From the NCBI RefSeq assembly GCF_024349685.1, contig NZ_AP025944.1, forward strand, positions 4,532,001 through 4,596,000: a DNA stretch of 64,000 nucleotides. The letters are read 5' to 3'. Numbering within the stretch: position 1 is the first letter of the stretch; every line of letters begins with the position of its first letter. The position numbers and the translations under genes were made by a program. The notes beneath the pieces were generated by a model, which saw only the letters and a program-made list of their open reading frames with translations, was not told the DNA's origin and made no database searches. Below are positions 9,706 to 18,314 of the stretch, one piece after another. The DNA is from Pseudomonas sp. LRP2-20 (GTDB lineage Bacteria > Pseudomonadota > Gammaproteobacteria > Pseudomonadales > Pseudomonadaceae).

Positions 9706-11027
9706 TCCTCGATCAGCGATTCGGCAAACATGTTTCGCGCCGGCTTCAGCAGATACTGCAGCATGGTGCGTTCGCCTGCGTTGATCAGGACCTCGGCTGG
9801 CATGCCAGGTTGCAGCTTGCGGTTGCCGAGTTTCTTCATGCCGTCTTCGGTGACTTTGACTCGCACCAGGTAGTACTGGTCGCCAGTACGCTCCTCGGTC
9901 AGGCTGTCAGCGGAGATACGCACCAGTGTGCCTTCGATCACCGGCGTGGTCGCCTGGTTGAAGGCACTGAAGCGAATGTCCGCGGTCTTGCCCAGCTCCA
10001 GTCGATCGATATCCTTGGTCGCCACCTTGGCTTCGATCACCAGTTCCGAGGACGCCGGGACGATGTCCAGCAACGGCGTAGCCGCGCTGACCACACCGCC
10101 AATGGTGTGCACCTTCATGTCCAGCACCATGCCGCTTTCCGGGGCTCGAATGACCACGCGAGACAGGCGATCGCGCAGCGCAGCCTCCTTTTCCTGCAGG
10201 TCGAACACCTGGGCCTGCACGTCGGACAGTTCCTTGGCCACGTCGGCGTCGAACTTCTTCTTTAACTGTACGATCTGCAGCTCGGTTTCACCGATTTGCA
10301 GCTTGGTCTTGGTAATGGTCGACTCGTGGTCGGCGACCTCGGTCTTGAGCAGGTCCAGCTTGCGCTCCTGCTCGAGCAGGCGCTGGTTGTCGACGAAGCC
10401 TTCGGCGAGCAGTTCCCTCAATTGCTTGATCTCGCCGCTGTAGGACTTCTCCAGCCCGGTCTTGGTGCGGATCATGTCGTTGAGGCCGACGATCTGCTGC
10501 TTCATCTGCTCGATGCGTTCGCGGTTGACCGAAATCTCGCCTTGCAGCGAGTCACGGCGCGCCTTGAACACCTGCTGTTCGCCGGCCAGCGCCTCGGTGG
10601 CACGGTCCGAATCGGTACCTTCCATGGCCACGACCGGAATCGCTGGCAGGCCATCGCGCTCGGCGCGCAAACGCGCCTCCTTGTAGCGGGCCACGATCAG
10701 CTGGTTACGGGTGGACTCGTACTCCGCGCTCAACTGGCTCTCGTCCAGCACGATCAGCGGGTCGCCCTTCTTCACGCGGTCGCCATCGCGGGCGTGAAGC
10801 TCTTTGACAATGCCGCCTTCCAGGTGCTGCACGGTCTTACGGTAGTTCTGCACGGTAACCACGCCGGAGCCATGCACGGCATTGCTCAATGGCGCAAACG
10901 CCGCCCAGGTGCCAAAGATACCGAAGGTGACGAACACAATGGTCAGGCCGATCCGGCGGATACCGCGGTCGGAGGTGGGCATGTCGTCGAAATTGTGGTC
11001 GAACGTGGTGATCGCTTTACTGCTCAT
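9702..11027 (-). CDS. HlyD/AprE-family periplasmic adaptor of a type I secretion system
   Basis: The 441-aa protein has one N-terminal membrane anchor (about residues 25-48, RRIGLTIVFVTFGIFGTWAAFAPLS), then a lipoyl-like hairpin, a long alpha-helical coiled coil (about 110-290) and a C-terminal beta barrel (VRVKVTEDGMKKLG, LQPGMPAEVLI). This is the membrane fusion protein layout that links the inner-membrane ABC protein to the TolC channel. The gene lies 13 bp after the stop of the ABC gene and overlaps the channel gene by 4 bp. Highest similarity is expected with PrtE/AprE adaptors rather than with LapC. Confidence 0.94.
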   Translation of the reverse strand: MSSKAITTFDHNFDDMPTSDRGIRRIGLTIVFVTFGIFGTWAAFAPLSNAVHGSGVVTVQNYRKTVQHLEGGIVKELHARDGDRVKKGDPLIVLDESQLSAEYESTRNQLIVARYKEARLRAERDGLPAIPVVAMEGTDSDRATEALAGEQQVFKARRDSLQGEISVNRERIEQMKQQIVGLNDMIRTKTGLEKSYSGEIKQLRELLAEGFVDNQRLLEQERKLDLLKTEVADHESTITKTKLQIGETELQIVQLKKKFDADVAKELSDVQAQVFDLQEKEAALRDRLSRVVIRAPESGMVLDMKVHTIGGVVSAATPLLDIVPASSELVIEAKVATKDIDRLELGKTADIRFSAFNQATTPVIEGTLVRISADSLTEERTGDQYYLVRVKVTEDGMKKLGNRKLQPGMPAEVLINAGERTMLQYLLKPARNMFAESLIEE

Positions 11028-11039
11028 CGATAAATCCTT

Positions 11040-12842
11040 TTACGCGCCGGTGCTGGTCGTGCTGACGGGCGCAACAGCTGGTGCCACGGGGGCAGCCGGA
11101 TGTGGTGCAGAGGCCGCAGGTTGCGCGACGGCGGGCTGGCCGACGCGCTGCTGGGCCTTGGCCTGTTGCGCAGCCAGTTCGGCGATGACACGGTCGCGTT
11201 CGCCGTACATCGACACGGTGCCGCCGGCCATCACCAGGACGCGGTCCAGCCGTGTGAGGATGTTGGGGCGGTGCGAAACAATGAACACCGTGGCGCCGGT
11301 TTCCTTGAGCTTTTGCAGGGCGACGCCCAGCGCGCGCTCACCGACATCGTCCAGGTTGGAGTTGGGTTCATCGAGCACGATCAGCCGCGGGTTGCCGTAC
11401 AAGGCGCGGGCCAGGCCAATGCGCTGGCGCTGGCCACCGGACAGGTTGATGCCATCGCTACCGATCACGGTGTCATAGCCGTCCGGCAGCATCAGGATCA
11501 TCTCGTGAACGCCAGCCATTTGCGCAGCGTGCACGACCTTCTGCGGATCGACCTTGTCGAAACGGGCGATGTTGTCGCTGATGCTGCCTTCGAACAGTTC
11601 GATGTCCTGTGGCAAGTAACCGACGTAAGGGCCAAGCGCCTGTTTGTCCCAACTGGCGATGTCGGCGCCATCGAGGCGCACCACGCCGTGCTGAGGGGGC
11701 CAGATGCCCATCAGCGCGCGCACCAGTGTCGACTTGCCTGCCGCACTCGGGCCGACGATACCGACGATGGAGCCGGCCGGCACCACGAAACTAATGTTGC
11801 GGATGACCGCTGCCTTGGCGCCCGGTGGCGCGACGATCAGGTTCTCGACCTGGATCTGGCCTTCCGGGGCCGGCAGCGGCATGCGCTCCGGCTCTTTGTT
11901 GAGGTCGTCCATCACCTTGCTCAGGCGCTCGTACTGCACCTTGGCGGCGACGAAGCCTTTCCAGCTGCCGATCATCTGGTCAATGGGCGAAAGCGCCCGA
12001 CCGAGTAGCAGCGAACCGGCCATCAGCAGGCCGGGGTTGATCTCGTGGGTTATCACCAGGTAAGCGCCAATAGCCAGCATCATCGACTGCGACCAGGTGC
12101 GGAATGTCTTCGAGGTGGAAGTGACGATGCCGCCTTTATCACTGGCTTCGGACTGCAGCAGCATGATCTGCCGCTGGCGCCTGGCCCAACGGTTCATCAG
12201 CGTTTCGAGCATGCCCATCGATTCGATGACTTCAGCATTGCGCAAGGTCTTGGTAGTGATGACGTTGGAGGCGACATTCTCTTTGTTGGCGTTGGCCAAC
12301 GCCTGCCCGGTAACTTTGTGGTTGACCACCGCCAGCACGGTCAGCACCGCACCACAGGCCAGCGTCATGAAACCGAACCAGGGGTGGAACAGGAACATGA
12401 CGATGGTGTAGATGGGGAACCAGGGGGCATCGAAGAAGGCGAACAAACCTGGCCCGGTGAAGAACTGGCGCAACGCGGTCAGGTCATTGAGCGACTGCGC
12501 GGTAGCGTCCGAGCCGCCGCTGTTGAGTGCGCGCTTGAAGCTTGCCCGGTAAACGTCGCGGCTGAGCATCACATCCAGCCGGTTACTGATACGCACCATG
12601 ATCCGCGAGCGCACCCACTCCAACGAACCCATGGTCACCACCAGTACGGTGAGGATCAAGGTCAGCATGAGCAACGTGGAGGTACTGCTCGAAGGAATCA
12701 CCCGCCCGGACACCTGGATCATATAGAAGGTGGGGACGAGCATCAGGGCATTGACGAAGAAGCTGAAGAAACCGACCGAAAGGAAGCTGCTTTTACAGGC
12801 TTTGAGGGCGGCGCGCAGGTTGTTTTCGGTAAGAGAACTCAT
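11040..12842 (-). CDS. Type I secretion ABC permease/ATPase (PrtD/AprD family)
   Basis: The exporter half-transporter has an N-terminal membrane domain with about six helices starting at SVGFFSFFVNALMLV, and a C-terminal ATPase with Walker A GPSAAGKST, signature LSGGQRQRIG and Walker B LIVLDEPN. No C39 peptidase domain is present, so it belongs to the protease/S-layer exporter group, not the bacteriocin or LapB group. The Ala/Pro-rich C-terminal tail after the ATPase is unusual. The start at 12842 (MSSLTEN, 600 aa) is preferred; 12851 is possible, while a reading from 12956 would add residues unlike the family. First gene of the minus-strand secretion operon, divergent from the probable substrate. 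Confidence 0.93.
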   Translation of the reverse strand: MSSLTENNLRAALKACKSSFLSVGFFSFFVNALMLVPTFYMIQVSGRVIPSSSTSTLLMLTLILTVLVVTMGSLEWVRSRIMVRISNRLDVMLSRDVYRASFKRALNSGGSDATAQSLNDLTALRQFFTGPGLFAFFDAPWFPIYTIVMFLFHPWFGFMTLACGAVLTVLAVVNHKVTGQALANANKENVASNVITTKTLRNAEVIESMGMLETLMNRWARRQRQIMLLQSEASDKGGIVTSTSKTFRTWSQSMMLAIGAYLVITHEINPGLLMAGSLLLGRALSPIDQMIGSWKGFVAAKVQYERLSKVMDDLNKEPERMPLPAPEGQIQVENLIVAPPGAKAAVIRNISFVVPAGSIVGIVGPSAAGKSTLVRALMGIWPPQHGVVRLDGADIASWDKQALGPYVGYLPQDIELFEGSISDNIARFDKVDPQKVVHAAQMAGVHEMILMLPDGYDTVIGSDGINLSGGQRQRIGLARALYGNPRLIVLDEPNSNLDDVGERALGVALQKLKETGATVFIVSHRPNILTRLDRVLVMAGGTVSMYGERDRVIAELAAQQAKAQQRVGQPAVAQPAASAPHPAAPVAPAVAPVSTTSTGA

Positions 12843-13435
12843 GGTATCCATACTGAGAAGGCGGAAAACGGCGGGCAGTGTAACACCCACTTTGATGAAC
12901 GGCGTGCATGAATCCGGCCAGCCCGGCGCAGAGGCCGACGAACAGCCAGCTGACAATCCCTTACATGAAAAAACAGTGACAGCCGAGCCTGGGGCTGCAA
13001 CGTCCTAGGCAAACGCTTAGAGCCACTGAGGGCTCAGCCTTACATAGGCAGCAATACGCCACCCCCCCGGCCGGACCTGCCGCCGATGGTGCTACCGCTG
13101 GTCGGCAGAAGGTAAAACGGGCGCAAATAAAGCCAAAACATTGACCCTAATCAATACAAAAACAATAACATACTGATTTACAAAGATTTTAACCAGAAAC
13201 AGAACTATCGTTCCGACAACCTTTTAATCACCATTTCGCACGCTCGGAGCGCTGTTCAGATCATTTAGTTCAGTCAAAAAATGAAATTTATTTTACCTTC
13301 GACAGTTGACAACATTCCCTCGCCACTGCATCTTCGCCCCTCGCAAGGAGCCCTCGTTGGCCGTTCGTAGTGCATGCACAGGTTTGAGCAAGTTAGCTGC
13401 CGGTGTTTCGGATTTAAAAGGAGCTTAACAAGGCC
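12843..13435 (+). promoter_or_regulatory. Divergent intergenic region with AT-rich core
   Basis: About 590 bp separate the secretion operon from the gene pair at 13436-15696. The part from about 13120 to 13320 is much richer in A and T than its surroundings. Two candidate sigma-70 promoters point to the plus strand: TTGACC at 13141 with AATAAC 17 bp later, and TTGACA at 13306 with CATCTT 17 bp later. An AAGGAG at 13417-13422 lies 13 bp before the ATG at 13436, a long spacing. The AT-rich core is the kind of sequence bound by MvaT-type silencers, which is inference. No gene is supported here. Confidence 0.5.
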
Positions 13436-14320
13436 ATGTCTCTGCCTTCACAAACCCTTGACGGCTTGAAAATAAGCTCGCGCGTCACGCTGCTCGAGCC
13501 AGGCATGTACATCTTCCGTTATGCCTCCCAACCACCTGCCAACAAGCCGGTGTGCATCGCTTTGCAACAAGCGCCACTGGGCAAAGGCTCCATCGATTTC
13601 TTCCCCGCAGAGGGCGTCAGCAAGAACATGCTGACCAAGCTCGGCGACACCATCGTCGCCCGGGTGAAAGGTGGCGTGACCACCGTGCTGATCACCGAAT
13701 ACCACATGTTCGACGATGTCATCGAGCCGATCGACCTGCGCATCGACCGCATCGACACCTCGCCTGCGATCATGCGTACCTTCGCCGTGGTTGCCAACAG
13801 CGAAGCCGCAGCTACGCTTGCCGCGCCGCCCGCCATCGCCCTGGAACTGACCGCACACCTGCAACAGGCCGGTGAAGTCATTTCCGAAGAGGGCTGGGCC
13901 GGCACCCCGGATAGCGACGAATTCCTCGAAGGGTTTGCGATTAACTGGCCGAACAAACCGGCCGGCGTCGACCTGCTGTACACCGGCACTGTGGCCGGCT
14001 CCGGCCCCAGCCGCAATGTCTCCACCGGCACCTTCATCGGTGCCCGTGGCCAGGGCTTGCCGCTGCTCAGCGCCGGCTTCAGCCTGGTCGGCCCACACCG
14101 CAAACGCTACGAACTGACAGGCCATATCGTGTTCGCCGGCGCCGAACCACAACGCCTGATCGCCAATCAGATGATGCATGGCCCCACCGGCACCGAGCCG
14201 TTGGTGGCGCTGCATATCGCCATTACTCCCGTTACGAAGATGAACGCTGCCCGCTTTAAGTCTCCGTGGGAAAACTCTGCGCACCCGCAGAAAATCAGTG
14301 CAGCAAGCCAATCGGCTTGA
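13436..14320 (+). CDS. Unknown protein encoded with the type I secretion substrate
   Basis: The 294-aa protein has no signal peptide, no hydrophobic segment and only one Cys, and I do not recognise a family. The N-terminal part (DGLKISSRVTLLEPGMYIFRY) and the middle (PAGVDLLYTGTVAG, YELTGHIVFAGAEPQ) alternate hydrophobic and polar residues as in beta sandwiches. The C-terminus is polar. It ends 14 bp before the RTX/DUF4214 gene on the same strand and faces the secretion operon, so it probably assists that protein: a cytoplasmic chaperone, a glycan-related partner or a second substrate. Function unknown. Confidence 0.85.
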   Translation: MSLPSQTLDGLKISSRVTLLEPGMYIFRYASQPPANKPVCIALQQAPLGKGSIDFFPAEGVSKNMLTKLGDTIVARVKGGVTTVLITEYHMFDDVIEPIDLRIDRIDTSPAIMRTFAVVANSEAAATLAAPPAIALELTAHLQQAGEVISEEGWAGTPDSDEFLEGFAINWPNKPAGVDLLYTGTVAGSGPSRNVSTGTFIGARGQGLPLLSAGFSLVGPHRKRYELTGHIVFAGAEPQRLIANQMMHGPTGTEPLVALHIAITPVTKMNAARFKSPWENSAHPQKISAASQSA

Positions 14321-14334
14321 AGTAACAGGAATGA

Positions 14335-15696
14335 ATGATGCAATACGATAATCCCGTCGCGGAACTGCAAGACCACCTGGCTACCGCCAACATCTCGTCG
14401 ACCACCGTTGATGCCATCAACTCGCTGCTGGGCCTGAACGAAGAAGGCGCTACCGTCAACCTCGCCACCTTCGACGGCGTGAACCTGGTTCTGCCTGAGT
14501 CCGGCACTGCCAACGTGGTTACCGGCGTAGTCGTCGGCAACGTGGCCGACCAGGTCACCGTTGACCTGTCCGCCGCTCAAGCCGCTGGCGCCAACGTCTT
14601 CGTTCTGGAAAGCGACGCCAACCTGGTTGTCAACGTAGCTGCTAGCCAAAACGACCAGATCATCACCACCGGCAACGGCGATGACGTGATCACCGTAGGC
14701 GACCAGAACGTAGTGATCGACGCTGGCAACGGCAACGACACCATCATCACCGGCAACGGCAACAACACCGTTATCGCTGGCGCTGGCAACAACTACGTGA
14801 AGACCGGTTCGGGCACCGACACCGTGATCCTGAGCGGCAGCAACCACGCTGACGTGGTCGACACTGGCGCAGGCTTCGACGTTGTCCAGCTGGACGGCTC
14901 GCGCGATGCCTACAACTTCGCCGTTGGCAACAACTTCAACGTCAACCTGACCGGCAACCAGACTGCCCAGATCAGCAACGCTGAGTTCCTGACCTTCGCC
15001 AACGGTGACACCGTTGCCCTGGCGCAGAGCGAAGACGAAGCAGCTGCCCTGCGTCTGTACCAAGGCCTGCTGGGCCGCGATGCCGACCTGGAAGGCACCA
15101 AGGCGTTCGTCGGCGCAGTCAACAGCGGCACCTCGCTGACCGACATCGCCAACGCCTTCCTGAACTCCTCCGAGTTCACCAGCAAGGTCAACGCTGCCGA
15201 CATCAACGAGCTGTACCAAGCTCTGCTGGGTCGCGACGCTGATGCAGCCGGTGCTGCCGATTGGCAAGCCGTGCTGGCCAACGGTGGCTCGCTGAACGAC
15301 GTGGCAGCCGCCATCGCTCAATCCAGCGAAGCGCTGCAGCTGGATCAGTCGAACGCCACCTTCGTACGTGAACTGTACGAAAACGTTCTGGGCCGCGATG
15401 CGGATCAGGATGGCCTGGACGCCTGGGTCGCTCAGCTGTTCAACGGCACCAGCCGCACCGACGTGGTTCAGAGCTTCCTCGGTTCGACCGAAGCTGGCCT
15501 GAAGTCCGACAGCGACTTCATCGACTCGCTGTACCAGTCCGCTCTGGGCCGTACCGCAGACGAAGCTGGCAAGGCTGACTGGCAAGCTGCTCTGGCGAAC
15601 GGTGCTTCGCACACCGACGTCGCGCTGGCCATCGTTGGTTCCGCCGAAGCTGTTGAGCACAACGACAACGTCGTCGTGCTGCACGGCCAGGTGTAA
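14335..15696 (+). CDS. RTX-like, DUF4214-repeat protein; probable type I secretion substrate (surface protein)
   Basis: The 453-aa protein is acidic, Ala/Asn/Asp/Gly-rich and free of Cys, and has no Sec signal. Residues about 101-190 contain Gly-Asn-Gly-Asp/Asn nonapeptide-like repeats (GNGDDVI, GNGNDTI, GNGNNTV, GSGTDTV) that would form a Ca-binding beta roll. Four repeats of about 52 residues follow from about 238 to 440, each with an LYxxLLGRDADxxG core, typical of DUF4214. The C-terminus ends in a hydrophobic stretch as in type I signals. Codons are strongly biased to those of abundant proteins. The start may be ATG 14335 or 14338; AGGA at 14327-14330 fits 14338 better. A terminator follows at once. 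Surface layer or adhesin is inferred. Confidence 0.85.
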   Translation: MMQYDNPVAELQDHLATANISSTTVDAINSLLGLNEEGATVNLATFDGVNLVLPESGTANVVTGVVVGNVADQVTVDLSAAQAAGANVFVLESDANLVVNVAASQNDQIITTGNGDDVITVGDQNVVIDAGNGNDTIITGNGNNTVIAGAGNNYVKTGSGTDTVILSGSNHADVVDTGAGFDVVQLDGSRDAYNFAVGNNFNVNLTGNQTAQISNAEFLTFANGDTVALAQSEDEAAALRLYQGLLGRDADLEGTKAFVGAVNSGTSLTDIANAFLNSSEFTSKVNAADINELYQALLGRDADAAGAADWQAVLANGGSLNDVAAAIAQSSEALQLDQSNATFVRELYENVLGRDADQDGLDAWVAQLFNGTSRTDVVQSFLGSTEAGLKSDSDFIDSLYQSALGRTADEAGKADWQAALANGASHTDVALAIVGSAEAVEHNDNVVVLHGQV

Positions 15697-15749
15697 CTAG
15701 CCCTGTCGTAGCGAAGCGTATACCCGGTCGCAAGGCCGGGTGTATGCGA

Positions 15750-15788
15750 AAAAGGGGCGACTTTCGGGTCGCCCCTCTTTTTATTTTT
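15750..15788 (+). terminator. Intrinsic terminator after the RTX/DUF4214 gene
   Basis: A GC-rich hairpin with arms GGGGCGAC (15754-15761) and GTCGCCCC (15768-15775) around a short loop is followed by CTTTTTATTTTTT. It lies between the secreted-protein gene and the glycosyltransferase gene starting at 15807, so expression of the latter would need read-through or another promoter. Confidence 0.9.
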
Positions 15789-15806
15789 TGTAGTCAAGCC
15801 AAGCTT

Positions 15807-18314
15807 ATGTCCAGACTCCTCGACCATGGGCGAGAAACGCTCATGGACATTTTCCACCGTCATCGCCAGGCCAATGAGCCTGCCCTGGCGGCCGCCGCAC
15901 TCGAGCGCGCCCTGCAAACCGCCGAATACCGGCCGGAGGCACTGGTGTGGAAAGGCATCGCGGCATTGCCGCAGACGCCTGAGCTGGCTTTTTTGTTTTT
16001 TGCCAATGCCGCCCAGGCATTGCCTGACCGCGCCGACATCCACGCCCTGATCGGCCGCAGCCTGCTAGCCCAGGGGCACGCCGCTTTGGCCTGCATGTAC
16101 CTGACCACGGCATGGCGGCAGCAACCTAACGAACCTGCCCTGCGCATGACTTTGTGGCAAGCACGCAGCCAGGCGGAGACACCCGCCGAGCTTCGCCGCC
16201 AGATCCTCGCCAACCTGCCCGAGATCAGCGCAGCCAACGAGCTGGCCCTGGTACTCAAGCTGCTGGCAGCGCAAGCTGACGCACCGGGTACCGTCGGGGT
16301 GATGCGCTATATCGAGGCGCGTCGCGAAATCCACGGCTGGGCCATCGACCTGCGCAACCCGCAGGCACCGGCGGCGTTGCAACTGGAGGTGAACGGCAAC
16401 AAGGTCGATACCTTTGCCAATGCCCCCCACCCGCTGCTCAGTGCCGCCGGCTTGCCGGCCAGCCACGGAGGTATTCGCATCGGCGTGCCCAACCCGACGG
16501 CTGCGGTACACGTGCGTTTCGCCAACGGCGACCCTTTGCTCGGCAGCCCAGTGTTCGCCATGCCAGCCTTCGTGCCGCCGCCCCCTGCCAACGGTGGCGG
16601 CGAGCAGCAACCGGTCGACGTGCTGATTCCGGTGTATGACGGCCTGGACGAAACCCTGGAGTGCATCAACAGCGCCCTGGAAGCGCGCAAGCTCAACCGC
16701 ACGCCCCACCGCCTGGTGGTGGTCGACGATGCCACGCCGCAGCCCAAGCTGGCCAAGGCCCTCAAGGCGCTGGCAGCGAAAGGCAAGATCACGCTGGTGC
16801 ACAATGCCGTGAATCTCGGCTTCATCCGCACCATGAACCGCGCCATGGGCCTGAGCCCGAACAAGGATGTGGTGTGGCTGAACGCTGACACCCGGGTACA
16901 CGGCGCCTGGCTCGACCGCCTGCGCGAAGTGGCCTACAGCGACGCCCGCATCGCCTCGGTGACCCCCTTCACAAACAACGGCGAGCTGATGAGCTTCCCG
17001 CGTAGCCAGGTCAGCCACGCCATGCCCAGCGCCAAGGAGCAGGCCGAACTCGATGAGCTGGCCCGGCAAGTCGCCAGCCCGCCGATGGAGATCGAGACAG
17101 GCTGCGGCTTCTGTCTGTACATCAAACGGGCCGCACTCGACCAAGTGGGCTATCTGGACGAAGTACACCTGTCCCGCGGCTATGGCGAAGAGACCGACTG
17201 GTGTCTGCGCGCCCGCGACCAAGGCTGGCGGCACATGGGCGCGCCCAATGTGTTCGTGGCGCACCAAGGCGGTATCTCGTTCGGCGCCGAGAAAACCCTG
17301 CGCGTAGCCCACAACAACGCCATTCTGCGCCAGCGCTACCCAGCTGCGCCGGCGCGCTACAACGCCTTCTGCCTGCGTGACCCGATCAAACCTGCCCGGC
17401 AAGCCTTGCAGCGCGCCCGCCTCGCCCAGCTGGGCGAAGCCGCAGCCGCGCAGCACAGCGCACGCTGGCCGGCAGTGGCCGACCGCGCCCTGTACATACA
17501 TGCTGGCGTCCACAGCGACGCTGCCTTCAGCCTGACCTGCCAGCGTGACAGCCATCGCCGCTGGGTGGCGCTGCAGGCGCCGTTGCAACCACTGGCGCTG
17601 AACCTGGAATTCGAATTGCCAGGCGATTTCGCCCCACTGGTGGAATGCCTGCGCAAGCTGCCACTCCAGGAGTTGGTGTTTGAACAGCTGGCTAGCTGCC
17701 CGACCGTACTGTGCGATCTGCCTGCTCTGTTGGGCATTCCCTACCGGATCGCATGCCGGGATGACCGGCTGCTGAATCAGGAAGGCGACTATGACTGGCA
17801 ACGTTTCGCCCGCGAAGCCACCAGCGTGGAACTGCCGTGGCAGGCCCTTCGCCCCCTTTATGCCGCTGCCTTCCCGCAAGCCAACCTGCAAGTGGCAACC
17901 GCCTCCACCTGTGTGACATTGCCAGATAAAGCCCCACGTGCGCTGATGATCGGCGACACACTAAGCAACCCCGCCATTGCCCAGCGCTGGCTACAGGTGG
18001 CCAGGCAGATCACCCGCGAGCGGCTGCCGCTGCGCTTGCTGGCCCAGAATGACACGCCGTGGCTCAAACCACTGATGGCGACGGGCGCCGTGCATCGGCT
18101 GCCTGCGCTGCATGGTTTCAGCCCTGCCGAACTCGTCCGGTCCGCTGGCATCGACGGCGTTCTAAGCCTGATCGATGAACCAGGCGCCGGCTGGAGCGCT
18201 CCGCTGCTGGCCAACGACCTGGCACTGCCGCTCTACGCCAGCGCCAGCCTGCTGGCTGGCGAAGCCGGTGCAGCTGCCCTCTCCTTTTTGCCTTTTTCAC
18301 CGAGCCAGGACTGA
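15807..18314 (+). CDS. Large glycosyltransferase: helical N-terminus, GW beta domain, GT2 domain, C-terminal extension
   Basis: The 835-aa protein has an alpha-helical TPR-like N-terminus (about 1-160), a beta domain around HGWAID at residues 176-181, a family 2 glycosyltransferase domain from about 270 to 500 (VLIPVYDG, VVDDAT, WLNADTR, TGCGFC, GYGEETDWCLRA) and a long C-terminal region of unknown fold. The start at 15807 is chosen because the in-frame codon at 15744 lies inside the upstream terminator; ATG 15843 is also possible. Its stop overlaps the next gene by 1 bp (TGATG). The position directly behind the secreted RTX/DUF4214 gene suggests a role in decorating the surface, either O-antigen or the protein itself. 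Confidence 0.85.
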   Translation: MSRLLDHGRETLMDIFHRHRQANEPALAAAALERALQTAEYRPEALVWKGIAALPQTPELAFLFFANAAQALPDRADIHALIGRSLLAQGHAALACMYLTTAWRQQPNEPALRMTLWQARSQAETPAELRRQILANLPEISAANELALVLKLLAAQADAPGTVGVMRYIEARREIHGWAIDLRNPQAPAALQLEVNGNKVDTFANAPHPLLSAAGLPASHGGIRIGVPNPTAAVHVRFANGDPLLGSPVFAMPAFVPPPPANGGGEQQPVDVLIPVYDGLDETLECINSALEARKLNRTPHRLVVVDDATPQPKLAKALKALAAKGKITLVHNAVNLGFIRTMNRAMGLSPNKDVVWLNADTRVHGAWLDRLREVAYSDARIASVTPFTNNGELMSFPRSQVSHAMPSAKEQAELDELARQVASPPMEIETGCGFCLYIKRAALDQVGYLDEVHLSRGYGEETDWCLRARDQGWRHMGAPNVFVAHQGGISFGAEKTLRVAHNNAILRQRYPAAPARYNAFCLRDPIKPARQALQRARLAQLGEAAAAQHSARWPAVADRALYIHAGVHSDAAFSLTCQRDSHRRWVALQAPLQPLALNLEFELPGDFAPLVECLRKLPLQELVFEQLASCPTVLCDLPALLGIPYRIACRDDRLLNQEGDYDWQRFAREATSVELPWQALRPLYAAAFPQANLQVATASTCVTLPDKAPRALMIGDTLSNPAIAQRWLQVARQITRERLPLRLLAQNDTPWLKPLMATGAVHRLPALHGFSPAELVRSAGIDGVLSLIDEPGAGWSAPLLANDLALPLYASASLLAGEAGAAALSFLPFSPSQD

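Noticed and set aside
12842..12956. N-terminal extension of the type I ABC protein
   Set aside because: The extra 38 residues have no similarity to the exporter family and lie in the intergenic region; a start at 12842 or 12851 is more likely.
15049..15660. Regular repeats considered as CRISPR or satellite
   Set aside because: Period of about 156 bp is in frame and translates into DUF4214-like protein repeats; no short identical repeats with unique spacers.
14167..15684. Minus-strand 505-codon frame opposite the RTX/DUF4214 gene
   Set aside because: Antisense to a gene with clear repeats and high-expression codons; the antisense translation only mirrors the repeats.
14335..15696. LapA-type giant biofilm adhesin
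   Set aside because: Only 453 aa, no LapG cleavage region or retention module, and the ABC protein lacks the C39-like domain of LapB.
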